A stretch of 64,000 nt of DNA from Pseudanabaena mucicola str. Chao 1806 (GCF_030323025.1 NZ_CP097329.1:1953001-2017000); one strand, 5' to 3'. Shown: positions 9,671-19,323, numbered from the stretch's first letter. The notes: generated by a model from the letters alone, not told the origin. Numbers and translations: made by a program.

Positions 9671-12181
9671 CTAGCTATTTACTTGGAGTGTGAGCCTCAT
9701 TGTGCCTTGTGCAGATGCGGGTAGGACTACATTCTGTAGCGATCGCTTGAGCAATTCCACAAGATTCTGCTCCTTTAAACTGGAAGTGACATCATCAAGA
9801 ACGAATCTGGTCAATCTGCCATTTTGAATTGGCATTTCTAGGACAACAATTCCATTAAAACCAGCAGGAACTTGAAGTGATCGCAATTGTTGCTCAATTG
9901 CTTTTTGAGCAGTTACAAGATCAACGCCAGTCAGTCCAGTAATGCTCACCACTTGCACTTGAGAATTAGAAACCTGATAATTTACTGTCTTATCGGTAAA
10001 GGTACCCAAGTCAGTACGACCGCTCACATTTGCGTCTTTGGATGCTTCCGCAGTATTGATATTACCAGAGCCAACTCTCCTCGATCTTAACATTGGGGCA
10101 TTAGTCGGTGATGATTGATATACGGCACTAGGAGCAGGTTTTGCCGACTGATTAGGATCGCCACCAAAAATACCGTCATAGCTGACACCTTCAGGAATTA
10201 AGACAGGAACTTGGACTGTTACCTTGCCACCTTTAGGATCAACACGCACTTCTTCACTGACGGCAACAAAGGCGGTGTATTGTGATAATAAGCGATAGTT
10301 GAGAGCAGTTTGGGTGACCGCATCAACTAGAGATTTGACTTCACCACCAAACATCTGATTCATCAGATTCTTGATACGGGCGCGTCCCCAGAGTTGGGCA
10401 ATGCCAAGGTTGCTATTCTCACCATTGAAATTGACATCAAGGGTTTGCTCGTAAGGTTCACCCCCTGCGGCGATGCCTGTGATTTTCAGTTTGCCATTGA
10501 TGCGATCACCTTTTTTACCAAACAGAACTAAAGGCTGTTCCGCAAATAAATCAGGGGCATTGCTGGGATAGATGTCTGGTGCAGATCCTTCGCCTTCCCA
10601 TTTAACTTGAATATTTGTGAGCACAGGATTATTAATTTGACGGAAGAATTTTTCGGTGACTTCTTGGGTGGGTTCATCTTGACGCACGACCCGCGATGTT
10701 CCCCGACCAACTTCAGCAATGCGATCAAGTAAATAGCGATTAACCGAACTGCCAACTCCAAAACTATAGAGGCGATTTCCTGATTTAAGATTTTTCTGCA
10801 CTGCCGCAATGACTTCATTATCATTGCCAATATAGCCATCGGTAATTAGGACAACACTGCGAATCCGTCCATCGCTAGCCGCAGGGAATTGCATTACCGC
10901 ATTGATGCCATTCATCAGTTCCGTACCGCCATTAGCATCGAGTTTATTGATATAGTCCAGAGCCTTCCGACGGTTAGCGGCAGTATTTGGCAAGGGATAG
11001 CTAGAGAGTTGGCGGGTGGTGCTAGCAAAGTCAATAATCGTGAAGGTATCGTTAGGATTCAAGCCATTAATGAAACGACGCATTAGTTCCTGTGATTTCA
11101 AGAGGGGATCTCCCGATTGGGAACCTGATGTATCCATCAAAAAGACGACATCCTTCGGCACAATTTGATTGGATTGATAGGCGATCGCAGGAATTAGATA
11201 AGTCGCAAAGTGTGCGCCTTGGTCAGTAGTCGTGGTGAGAACGGTGGGCGCAGTACGATCGCCACTAACTTTGTAGCGCACAATCAAATCTTTATTGGGA
11301 ATATTATCTCCATTAGCAAGTTTTAGCTCCACCTTTTCGCCATTGTTTTTCACATCAAGACGATGGGAAGTGGAATAGAGATTGCGAATGGGAACCCCTG
11401 CATCAATTTGTAAACTGACACTAATATCATTACCTGATCGCATTTCAGGACGAAGGACTGGCGGCGTAATTCTTGAAGCATCGGGAACTTTATTAGTATT
11501 GCCTTCAGGATCGATCACTTGTCCAGGGATATAGCGAGGACCTACGACCATCGGAAATACAAATTCATAATCCCCTTTCTCAAATTTCAGGCTTTCAGTA
11601 TAACGAATCGTCACCTTGATCTGTTCCCTTGGTTTAATATTCGCGAGGGACTGTGTAAAAATATTATCGCGTTCTTGTTCGAGCAAACCTGCGGTGCGTC
11701 CCTCTTGACGAGCGCGTTCATAGATTTCTTTGGCTTCTTCGCGCTTTTTTATTTGCCCCTTAATTACGCGATCGCCAATTCTAATTTCCATGTCATCGAC
11801 AGCAGCTTGATCGGGAAGAGGGAATACATAAATTGCTTCTAGAGGTTTATCATAGGGATTTTGGAAAGTCTGAGTAACTTCCACTCGCGAGATATTACCT
11901 GAGATTTTGCCCTTGACATCGGTATTGGTGAGGGTAAAAGGTTGCTGCTGTTGGCGATCGCGAGTTTGTACATACAGACCACTGACAGGACGCTCTTTAA
12001 GATTTTGCTTAGGCACTGAGTGATCGCTAATTGGTTCCATAATTCCTGAAGTAATCACAGAGGTAGGAGTATTTAGAGGTTTGTTGAAAGAATTGGACTG
12101 GGCTAGAGAGCGATGAGCAATCACTCCTACAATGGCGATCAAAACGGGAATAGCAATATAAATAGGCTTAATCGGTTTCAT
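9671..12181 (-). CDS. Exported VIT and von Willebrand factor A domain protein
   Basis: An 836-residue protein. It starts with a signal peptide or anchor (IYIAIPVLIAIVGVIAHRSLAQS). A VIT domain follows (residues ~65-200: LTNTDVKGKISGNISRVEVTQTFQNPY, YVFPLPDQAAVDDMEI), then a VWA domain with the MIDAS metal site VVFLMDTSGSQSGD (~345-358) and TDGYIG. The last ~80 residues, after a disordered stretch, resemble a TonB-type energy-transducing fold by pattern only. VIT-VWA proteins act in extracytoplasmic adhesion or scaffolding; no partner is evident here. Length is normal for bacterial VIT-VWA proteins. Confidence 0.85.
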   Translation of the reverse strand: MKPIKPIYIAIPVLIAIVGVIAHRSLAQSNSFNKPLNTPTSVITSGIMEPISDHSVPKQNLKERPVSGLYVQTRDRQQQQPFTLTNTDVKGKISGNISRVEVTQTFQNPYDKPLEAIYVFPLPDQAAVDDMEIRIGDRVIKGQIKKREEAKEIYERARQEGRTAGLLEQERDNIFTQSLANIKPREQIKVTIRYTESLKFEKGDYEFVFPMVVGPRYIPGQVIDPEGNTNKVPDASRITPPVLRPEMRSGNDISVSLQIDAGVPIRNLYSTSHRLDVKNNGEKVELKLANGDNIPNKDLIVRYKVSGDRTAPTVLTTTTDQGAHFATYLIPAIAYQSNQIVPKDVVFLMDTSGSQSGDPLLKSQELMRRFINGLNPNDTFTIIDFASTTRQLSSYPLPNTAANRRKALDYINKLDANGGTELMNGINAVMQFPAASDGRIRSVVLITDGYIGNDNEVIAAVQKNLKSGNRLYSFGVGSSVNRYLLDRIAEVGRGTSRVVRQDEPTQEVTEKFFRQINNPVLTNIQVKWEGEGSAPDIYPSNAPDLFAEQPLVLFGKKGDRINGKLKITGIAAGGEPYEQTLDVNFNGENSNLGIAQLWGRARIKNLMNQMFGGEVKSLVDAVTQTALNYRLLSQYTAFVAVSEEVRVDPKGGKVTVQVPVLIPEGVSYDGIFGGDPNQSAKPAPSAVYQSSPTNAPMLRSRRVGSGNINTAEASKDANVSGRTDLGTFTDKTVNYQVSNSQVQVVSITGLTGVDLVTAQKAIEQQLRSLQVPAGFNGIVVLEMPIQNGRLTRFVLDDVTSSLKEQNLVELLKRSLQNVVLPASAQGTMRLTLQVNS

Positions 12182-12580
12182 GACAATGCGCTCCTCAGTA
12201 CCTACTGCGTCCTTGGAATTTAGACCGTTGGTAATCTGTTAATTTTTCCTGATCTTGATTTTCCCAGCATTAGCAAGGCATGGTTAACCAGTTTCATTTT
12301 TGGTAACAAGAAAAGATTGCGCGATTACTCAAAAGCCAACTAAAGCCTACATCAACTTCGTTGCCGAGCACGAGAAAAAACTATTCAATGAGCTAAAATC
12401 AATTCATATCTAAAAAAGTAAATCACTAATGAATAAGTAGCTCCAGCATAAATAACCCAAAATCAGAGCTACATACCTAGCTTTCTAATGCTTGTATATC
12501 TGATATTGTATAAAGCTATTGGCTAATCTGAAGATAGACTTCCATAGTATTGTTGTGTTTGCAATATATGTACTTTAAAC
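12182..12580. other. Intergenic stretch with a possible gene remnant
   Basis: No complete gene is seen. On the plus strand 12315-12413 reads as 33 codons (including QKPTKAYINFVAEHEKKLF) ending in TAA; it looks coding-like but has no start and no recognised relative, so it may be the 3' end of a lost gene. Near 12430 the short segment AATAAGTAGCT resembles the end of repeat copies at 49340 and 58080. Confidence 0.3.
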
Positions 12581-13633
12581 ATGAAATACAAGAAACTTGG
12601 TACAAGTAAACTGTTGGTATCAGAAATATGTCTAGGGACAATGACCTATGGGCAGCAAAATACGATCGCTGAAGCCCATGAGCAACTAGACTATGCGATC
12701 GCTCAGGGGATTAATTTTATTGATACTGCGGAAATGTATCCAGTACCGCCAAATGCTGCCACACAGGGTAGAACTGAGCAATATATTGGCGAATGGCTAG
12801 CCCAACCACACATTAAGCAACAAAGAGATAAATTAATTATTGCCACTAAAATTATTGGCACGGGCCGTAACTACAGTTGGATGCGCGATGACTCGATCGC
12901 GGCGCTTAGTCGTAAAAATATTTTGCAAGCAGTCGATGATAGCCTCAAGAGATTGCAGACTGACTATATTGATCTTTATCAAATTCATTGGCCTGATCGC
13001 AATGTACCGATGTTTGGGCAGGTCATATTTGAACCTCAAAATGAACGGGAAATGGTGGTGATCTCTGACCAATTAAACACCTTTGCAGAACTAATTCAAG
13101 CAGGAAAAATTCGTCATTTAGGAGTCAGCAATGAAACCCCTTGGGGACTTTGCGAATTTAGCCATACTGCTAAGCAATTAGGTTTACCGAAAATTGTTTC
13201 GATTCAGAATGCCTATAACCTAATCAATCGCACCTTTGAAATGGGGTTGAGCGAAGCTTGCTTTCGTGAGCAAGTGGGGCTACTAGCCTATAGTCCCTTG
13301 GGCTTTGGGCATCTTTCAGGCAAATATATCCAAGGTTCGCCTAGTAATACCCGCATTACCCTATTCCCCCATTTTGGACAGCGTTATAAAAAAGTAAATG
13401 TGGAGGCGGCGACTGCGGAATATGCAGCGATCGCTCAAAAATATGATTTATCCCCAACCCAATTGGCGCTAGCATTTGTGCGAAGTCGTTGGTTTGTCAC
13501 CAGTACAATTATTGGCGCAACCACGATGGAACAACTCAAGGAAAATATCGATAGTGCTAAAGTACAGCTAAACTCCGATATTTTGGCAGAAATCGACCAA
13601 GTTCACGCCCGCTATTTTAATCCTGCTCCATAA
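12581..13633 (+). CDS. Aldo/keto reductase (Tas/YajO type)
   Basis: A 350-residue NADP(H)-dependent TIM-barrel oxidoreductase. The family tetrad is visible: Asp and Tyr in FIDTAEMYP (~48-56), Lys in KLIIATKIIG (~88) and His in LYQIHWPDRN (~127). The NADPH-binding end is STIIGATTMEQLKENI (~305). The long loop after PPNAATQGRTEQYIGEWL is typical of the Tas-like subgroup; the physiological substrate cannot be deduced. It stands alone, 60 bp before the next gene on the same strand. Confidence 0.9.
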   Translation: MKYKKLGTSKLLVSEICLGTMTYGQQNTIAEAHEQLDYAIAQGINFIDTAEMYPVPPNAATQGRTEQYIGEWLAQPHIKQQRDKLIIATKIIGTGRNYSWMRDDSIAALSRKNILQAVDDSLKRLQTDYIDLYQIHWPDRNVPMFGQVIFEPQNEREMVVISDQLNTFAELIQAGKIRHLGVSNETPWGLCEFSHTAKQLGLPKIVSIQNAYNLINRTFEMGLSEACFREQVGLLAYSPLGFGHLSGKYIQGSPSNTRITLFPHFGQRYKKVNVEAATAEYAAIAQKYDLSPTQLALAFVRSRWFVTSTIIGATTMEQLKENIDSAKVQLNSDILAEIDQVHARYFNPAP

Positions 13634-13693
13634 ACATCGAAATCTACTAAAAATACAGTTTTTAATAGATTAAAACTACTCTTAGTTAGCATC

Positions 13694-15505
13694 ATGAAAA
13701 TGACATACCGTAAAACGCTAATCTCTTTTGTTGCTGTCAGTTTTAGTCAATTTCTCATTGCGGATAGTGCTCCTTCCGCACCAGTACCTGAGAGCGGCAA
13801 TGTAATCCAACTCAATGGACAACCTTGGTCAGGACGTTGGATTAGGAGAGTGGAACAGGGACAGCAAAATCTGTATGTGCAGGAAGATTGGCTGACGGGT
13901 GGCTTAGGTGTGCAGATGATGGATTCTGAAAAAGCTGATCGCCAAAGGGTGCGCTGGTTTTCTAGTCCTACCTTTTCGCGAGTAGCTTTTGACAAAACAG
14001 GGAGATCTCGCTATCTCGAACTCACTCCCTTTGCCGAGCAATGGCGGACAGAAATTATTGGCAATTCCCTTAATATCTACACTCCTGACACGAAAATACA
14101 GTCATTACGTCGCAGTAAGCAGGCTTGGGGCGATCGCCTTGTAATTGATCTCAATCGTCGCACTCCTTGGCGAATTAGCCATCAGGGTAATGTGATTAAT
14201 GTCTTGGTGTCAGCCGAGATAGCTGCCGATCAACCGATTGGCACAAATACTATCGCAGGCAATCTGGTGAAATCGGTAACGGTACAACCGCAGGGCAAAT
14301 TGACGCAAATTCAGGTTGAAACTAAAGAATCAATTCAACCTGCGATCGAGCTTTTGAGCAATCCTACACCTCGTATGGTAATTGATCTGCGCCGTGATTA
14401 TGTGCCACCAAGTCTAACAGTGCAATGGGCGGAGGGATTACGAAGGATTGAAAAAATTGTCGAAATTCCCAATAAACCGAAAACAAATAAAGATCCTAAA
14501 ACAATTAAGTTCTCGGTTACAGCTTTGGAAGTTGATCTCAAGCAACCAAGGTTAAAATTGCGTCCAATTTGGAGCAATCCTGATGGATCACCTAATGGCA
14601 TTCTCGGTCTATTACCAGTTCCGCAAATGGTGGAAAAGGCGCAAGCATTAGGGGCAATTAATGGCGGTTTCTTTAATCGGATTCGTCAATTGCCTGTTGG
14701 TGCAATCCGTGAAGGTAATCGATGGATTGCAGGAACGGCTCTAGTTAGAGGCGCGATCGCATGGAATGAGAAGGGAGACACCCTGATCGATCGCCTCAAT
14801 TTTACTGAAGAAATTACTACTGCCAACCAAACTAAAATCACGCTCACCAATCTCAATAGTGGCTATGTCCAACGCGGAATCGCTCGTTATACTCCCCACT
14901 GGGGCAGTGGCTATACACCATTAACGGAAAATGAATTGCTGATTGTTGTCCGTGGCGATCGCGTAGTTGCTCAGTACCAAGGTGGTGCAGTCGGTGTGGG
15001 ACAGGTTGCCATTCCTAGTGATGGTTATGTTTTAGTGGCAAGACAAGCTCCTGAAGCAGCAAAACAATTACCTGTGGGGATGACTGTGCGCGGTCGTCAA
15101 GGCTATATTCCAGAGAAGTTTTCCAACTTCCCTAACTTGGTTGGTGCAGGTCCCCTGTTACTGAAGAATGGCAATATATCCCTAGATGGTAAATTAGAAA
15201 ATTTCCAAGCAGGTTTTGATACCCAATCTGCTGATCGCAGTGCGATCGCTACTACCAAAGAGAAAGGGAAACTACTCCTCGCTACAGTGCAAGCCGCTCC
15301 TGAAGGAGTTGCTCCCAATCTTTTGCAAACTGCGGAAGTTCTCAAAAAGATTGGTGCAGTTGATGCATTGAATCTCGATGGAGGTAGTTCTTCGACTCTA
15401 TTTCTGGGCGGTAATGTCCTCAATCGCTCGATTACGGAAATAGCCCCTGTCCACAACGCGATCGCAGTTTTCATTACCCCACCTCCCGTAAAACCCCAAT
15501 TTTAA
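13694..15505 (+). CDS. Exported phosphodiester glycosidase (NAGPA/DUF2233) family protein
   Basis: A 603-residue protein. A signal peptide (LISFVAVSFSQFLIADSAPSAP) opens it. The first ~250 residues contain an AMIN-like beta region (WRISHQGNVINVLVSAEI). The NAGPA domain fills the C-terminal half: GAINGGFFNRIRQLPVGAIREG, then FPNLVGAGPLLLKNG and the conserved end GAVDALNLDGGSSSTLFLGG. The family cleaves N-acetylglucosamine-alpha-1-phosphodiesters, and in bacteria acts on cell-wall or exopolysaccharide linkages, so a periplasmic envelope role is inferred. It is 28 bp upstream of the nucleotidyltransferase gene, but the two are probably unrelated. Confidence 0.86.
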   Translation: MKMTYRKTLISFVAVSFSQFLIADSAPSAPVPESGNVIQLNGQPWSGRWIRRVEQGQQNLYVQEDWLTGGLGVQMMDSEKADRQRVRWFSSPTFSRVAFDKTGRSRYLELTPFAEQWRTEIIGNSLNIYTPDTKIQSLRRSKQAWGDRLVIDLNRRTPWRISHQGNVINVLVSAEIAADQPIGTNTIAGNLVKSVTVQPQGKLTQIQVETKESIQPAIELLSNPTPRMVIDLRRDYVPPSLTVQWAEGLRRIEKIVEIPNKPKTNKDPKTIKFSVTALEVDLKQPRLKLRPIWSNPDGSPNGILGLLPVPQMVEKAQALGAINGGFFNRIRQLPVGAIREGNRWIAGTALVRGAIAWNEKGDTLIDRLNFTEEITTANQTKITLTNLNSGYVQRGIARYTPHWGSGYTPLTENELLIVVRGDRVVAQYQGGAVGVGQVAIPSDGYVLVARQAPEAAKQLPVGMTVRGRQGYIPEKFSNFPNLVGAGPLLLKNGNISLDGKLENFQAGFDTQSADRSAIATTKEKGKLLLATVQAAPEGVAPNLLQTAEVLKKIGAVDALNLDGGSSSTLFLGGNVLNRSITEIAPVHNAIAVFITPPPVKPQF

Positions 15506-15533
15506 CTACATAAAATCGGTATGAATTAATAAC

Positions 15534-16385
15534 ATGCCAATATTAGACAAATTCACGATATCGACATACCGTCCACAGGCAATTGATACGACTGTGGAAA
15601 TGGATCTATTTGAGTTCCAGCAATTGCGTCAGCTTTCTAATCTTGAACGGTTACAGATGGCGGCGATGTTGACTAAGAGTGCAAGGAAATCATCTTTGAG
15701 AGGATTGAAATTTAGATTTCGATCTTTGCCAAGTATGGAATTTAGGCAAAAAGTTTTACAGGCTTGGCTCCAAAATGATTTCTTTCCCAACTTCATTCTC
15801 CCAAGTTCAGAAACTATGTGGATACAAGATCCGCTAGAAATAGCTTTACAGTTACATGACCTCTTGATTGCTTTGCAAGTGGATTATTACATTACTGGTG
15901 GTGCTTCTGCGGTCGTTTATGGTGAGCCGCGCACGACTAGAGATATTGATCTAGTCTTAGCAATCTCTTTATCAAAAATTGAAGCTTTAGCGATCGCTTT
16001 AGAGCAGGCTGGTTTTCATATTGCGGGAATGGAAGATGTAAGATCTGGTCAATCGAAGATTTTGCAAATAATCCATATGGAATCTATATCTCGTGCAGAT
16101 TTGATAATTGCAGGGAACCAACCTTTTGATTTGATCCAGTTTCAACGCAAACAGGCGATCGAGGTGATGGAGGGTAGAATTTTATATTATGCCTCACCTG
16201 AGGATGTCATTCTGAATAAGCTGGTCTGGAGAACACAAAGTGTTTCTGAAAAGCAATGGCGCGATGTTTTGGGGATTCTAAAGGTACAAATGGAGTTATT
16301 GGATTTGGATTATTTGCGCCAATGGGCAGGTTATTTGGAAGTTCTAGATGATCTCGATTTGGCGATCGCACAGGTTAAGATATAG
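15534..16385 (+). CDS. Nucleotidyltransferase (AbiEii/MNT-like) fused to a small helical N-terminal domain
   Basis: A 283-residue protein. Residues ~105-230 form a minimal nucleotidyltransferase: YYITGGASAVVYGEPRTTRDIDLVLAIS, where GG-Y-RxTxDID supplies the catalytic aspartates, then RADLII and EDVILNKLVW. The first ~85 residues (MDLFEFQQLRQLSNLERL, LRGLKFRF) resemble a small protein that elsewhere in cyanobacteria is often encoded separately upstream of such enzymes, so this looks like a fusion of two partners; that comparison is from memory. The family includes toxins that modify tRNA or proteins. No separate antitoxin is visible. A 22-bp palindrome overlaps its stop. Confidence 0.75.
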   Translation: MPILDKFTISTYRPQAIDTTVEMDLFEFQQLRQLSNLERLQMAAMLTKSARKSSLRGLKFRFRSLPSMEFRQKVLQAWLQNDFFPNFILPSSETMWIQDPLEIALQLHDLLIALQVDYYITGGASAVVYGEPRTTRDIDLVLAISLSKIEALAIALEQAGFHIAGMEDVRSGQSKILQIIHMESISRADLIIAGNQPFDLIQFQRKQAIEVMEGRILYYASPEDVILNKLVWRTQSVSEKQWRDVLGILKVQMELLDLDYLRQWAGYLEVLDDLDLAIAQVKI

Positions 16386-16426
16386 CAGTTTTCATTTTGC
16401 CTACGGCAAAATGAAAACTGCTATAT
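16380..16426. terminator. 22-bp perfect palindrome over the nucleotidyltransferase stop
   Basis: Arms 16380-16401 and 16405-16426 are exact complements with a 3-nt loop, and the left arm contains the TAG of the nucleotidyltransferase. It also marks the truncated 5' end of the CHAT pseudogene. Confidence 0.65.
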
Positions 16427-16428
16427 CC

Positions 16429-16920
16429 TCGCTGGGGCTTTTGGCGGTAAAGAGGGAGAGCACAAATTTGGACAAACTGCCTTACCTGCGACGATTAGAG
16501 AATTTATTTGCCGCCCATGCCGAATTTAATACAGGTACGCCCGATAACTCCTTCATCATCTTTGGCAATGGTGACAAGCTCCGTTTGAATTAACTGACTG
16601 ATTGGCAAATCCCTAATGTGAATTTAATCGTACTCAGTGCTTGTCAAACTGGTTTAGGTACTCTTGGCTCTGGTGTGGAAATTTTAGGCTTTGGCTATCA
16701 AGTTCAGAAGGCAGGGGCAAAACAAGCGATCGCTTCGCTCTGGGCTGTCAGTGATGATGGGACTCAAGCTTTGATGGCAGATTTTTATCGGGAATTGCAA
16801 AAAGGTGATGTCACACCGATTGAGGCTTTGCATAGAGCACAAGTCACTTTGATTAAATCAGACAGGTTTAATCATCCGAGTTACTGGTCAGCGTTTTTTG
16901 CGATCGGTAATGGCTTGTAG
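16429..16920 (+). pseudogene. CHAT-domain (caspase-like) protein remnant
   Basis: One frame from 16429 to the TAG at 16920 encodes the C-terminal part of a CHAT peptidase domain: FGNGDKL, LTDWQIPNVNLIVLSACQTGLG with the catalytic Cys, then GAKQAIASLWAVSDDGTQALM and SYWSAFFAIGNGL. An in-frame TAA at 16591-16593 interrupts it just before LTDW, where relatives have Glu or Gln, so one base change explains the stop. The catalytic His region and any N-terminal TPR repeats are missing. It is a dead fragment, possibly left by the rearrangement that also hit recJ next door. Confidence 0.85.
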
Positions 16921-16928
16921 CATTTAGT

Positions 16929-18953
16929 TTATGCCGCAAGAATTGCCGCAAGCTTTCCTATGGAAATCCCATACCACTTTTGCATTCTCAACAATTCGCC
17001 TTCAAGAGATAGCGTGTCTGGGAAATCGCAGCTATAGCCTAGTTCTCGCAATGCAGCAACGATCGCACTCGGAGAAATCCACCATTGCTGTGCTAAATCT
17101 AAGAGATTGAGAGTATGCAGATTCTCGATGTCAAGGGATTGGATTTTAGCGCGAAATTCTTCAATCGAAGGTATAGATGGGATATGAGAACCGAGATAAA
17201 TGTAATTTGGCTTGGCGATCGCAATTAGCCATTGCAAATGCGTAAAGGATGGCGGCAAAGTCCATAGTACAACTGCTTGATAGTCGCGATCGCGAATAGG
17301 TCGATCATAATCAACATCACCTTGAAACTTATCGGCGGGGCGATCGTAACCATAGAGTAATAATGGTCTGGGTAATGGTCGCGGTGCTTCATTCAGCTTT
17401 TGCCACTGGGGCAATTTAGTAATTGCAGGCGCAGTTTTGTATTGCAATTTAATTTGCTGCGGTGAATTTGGAGAGACTTCTATCATACTACTTGCCTCAC
17501 GAATGCCAACGATTTCCAATTCTACGGAAGTTGTATCTTGCCACTGATTCGCCCGTAGTTTGTAAGCAATATCCACACGATCTGGAATTGGACAATATTC
17601 TCCCCATCGCCATGCGATCGCTTTAATCTTGCCATTACCTGTATCCAGTTCTAGGGATAGATGCTTGACTTTATCCTTTCCGCGAGTTTGTTGAGCCAGC
17701 ACCCGCACATTTTCGCTATAGAACACAGGATCGGGATTGCCAATCCCACAAGGCTGAAGGCGATCGCATTCTTGCAGCAGGGTCATGGAGACATCACTGA
17801 GGTCAATACGCACATCAATATTAATTAGGGGGCTAATGTGGCTAGGCAGAATATTCTCACGATCAGCAAATTCCCGCAGCCCTTGCCGCAGTTTCTCCAA
17901 ATTTGCCGCAGGCATAGTAAAACCTCCCGCCGCTCTATGTCCGCCACCTTTAGAGCGAATAGTCTTTATCGGTTCATATTCGATCGCCTGAAAAACATGA
18001 AATTCAGGAATGCCCCGCACTGAGAAGCGGATAGAAGGCTCTGCTGTTTCGCCATCATTTGCGGGATCATTAGCGTCTTCATAACTGCCAATAAATACAG
18101 GCGCACCATAACGTTCCACCAACCGCGAAGCGACAATACCTATCACCCCATGATGCCATCCCTTTCTTTTGCGCTCCTCTTTCTTACTCCCCTCTCCCCC
18201 TTTGGTAGAGGATCTGGGGATGAGGTCTTTTTTCCCTTCAGATGAGGGAGTGATATTTGGGGCGGCAATTAGTGGTTGCTCAGGGACATCTACAGGTATT
18301 TCAGAAATGGCGATTGGTGATTGCTCAGGGATTTTCTTTTCTGGCTTTTGTTTTGTTTTGATTACCCTCTTTTTAGGTCGTTTCTTGCCTAATTTGGCAA
18401 CGAGATCTTTCAATCTCTTGATTTCGTCGTTCAGTTCGGCAATTGCATCAATCTTGTCTGCTTCTGTTGTATTAACAGTCTCTATCAGTCTATCGATTTC
18501 GGCTTGCAGTTCGGTGGTGGGATCGGTGGGTACAGCAGGTAGCACAAATGGTCTTGGTCTAAAATTGCTGTCATTACCAAATTCGCTATGAAACCAGATG
18601 CCTAACTCACACGCATTTTTGAGGAGGGTGAGGGCTTCGCGTCTGTCATCTTTGACTGTATGAGCGACATTGTTGCCTCCTTTGCGAATGCTATGGAAAA
18701 GTTTAGCGACTTCTCTAGAAATGATGCCTTCTGTTTCAAGTCGTCTTAGCAACTCTACCTGTGCTTCACCTTGTGCTTGATATTGCCCTGTCTCGTCGGC
18801 GATGTGTTGGGCAAGGCGCTCTGCAAATTGCCGCAGTTTAAAAATACAGGTATTACTATCGCTATGGAAATAATGTTCAGCACGGGCAGCAAGATTTACC
18901 AATTGTGGATCATGCTCGCGCAAAAAACTAAAATTTGCTGAATGTATTTCCAT
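16929..18953 (-). CDS. Chimera: DUF4145 domain and coiled coil fused to the C-terminal half of RecJ
   Basis: A 674-residue protein of two unrelated parts. Residues ~1-130 are a DUF4145 domain of the type at the N-terminus of type I restriction HsdR/helicase proteins (ARAEHYFHSDSNTCIFKLRQ, KLFHSIRKGGNNVAHTV). A coiled coil and Lys-rich linker follow (~150-265). From Trp266 the sequence is the RecJ DHHA1, OB-fold and C-terminal region: WHHGVIGIVASRLVERYG, then IRSKGGGHRAAGGF. The matching RecJ N-terminal half lies 1.4 kb upstream (20308-21483). The linker (SSTKGGEGSKKEERKRK) is encoded by a dispersed repeat related to the one at 35790. The chimera is open and in frame, so it may be made and complement the N-half, or may be a failed gene. 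Confidence 0.85.
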   Translation of the reverse strand: MEIHSANFSFLREHDPQLVNLAARAEHYFHSDSNTCIFKLRQFAERLAQHIADETGQYQAQGEAQVELLRRLETEGIISREVAKLFHSIRKGGNNVAHTVKDDRREALTLLKNACELGIWFHSEFGNDSNFRPRPFVLPAVPTDPTTELQAEIDRLIETVNTTEADKIDAIAELNDEIKRLKDLVAKLGKKRPKKRVIKTKQKPEKKIPEQSPIAISEIPVDVPEQPLIAAPNITPSSEGKKDLIPRSSTKGGEGSKKEERKRKGWHHGVIGIVASRLVERYGAPVFIGSYEDANDPANDGETAEPSIRFSVRGIPEFHVFQAIEYEPIKTIRSKGGGHRAAGGFTMPAANLEKLRQGLREFADRENILPSHISPLINIDVRIDLSDVSMTLLQECDRLQPCGIGNPDPVFYSENVRVLAQQTRGKDKVKHLSLELDTGNGKIKAIAWRWGEYCPIPDRVDIAYKLRANQWQDTTSVELEIVGIREASSMIEVSPNSPQQIKLQYKTAPAITKLPQWQKLNEAPRPLPRPLLLYGYDRPADKFQGDVDYDRPIRDRDYQAVVLWTLPPSFTHLQWLIAIAKPNYIYLGSHIPSIPSIEEFRAKIQSLDIENLHTLNLLDLAQQWWISPSAIVAALRELGYSCDFPDTLSLEGELLRMQKWYGISIGKLAAILAA

Positions 18954-18960
18954 TTGCTTT

Positions 18961-19323
18961 TTAAATAGGTAAATTTCTCAACCTGTAGCTTTCATCAGAA
19001 ACAATTATGACTGCGCCCATTGTTAGCTCATCAGCACAATTTTGTAGAACATTTACGAGTCTGTTAAACACAAACTGAGGTGATGTATTTTTTAATCGAA
19101 AGATAATCACACTTGGAAGCTCATCTTTGCTTGCGGCTATCAAGTCACCAAAATCTAGATCGAAGGTAAGAATAACTCGCGCTTCATTCTTAGCTTTTTC
19201 AATAATTAGCATATCTGACAAACATTGCAAACCCTCTTCTCGCAAATGTTTTGCATCATAGTCTATTACTCACAACGATTTGACGACTGTTTGCGAAACT
19301 CCCATATCTGCTAGTAGCTTCAC
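18961..19323 (-). pseudogene. DUF5615 PIN-like toxin with an early stop codon
   Basis: The full reading starts at the GTG at 19323, which overlaps the TGA of the DUF433 antitoxin gene by GTGA. It gives VKLLADMGVSQTVVKSL, then TGA at 19270-19272, then YDAKHLREEGLQCLSDMLI and ILTFDLDFGDLIAASK. The DUF5615 catalytic-type acidic residues (LLADMG, TFDLDFG) are present, and relatives usually have Arg (CGA) where TGA stands. Only the 94-residue piece downstream could be made alone, from a TTG at 19245, and it lacks the first acidic residue. The toxin is therefore likely inactive unless the stop is read through. Confidence 0.8.
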
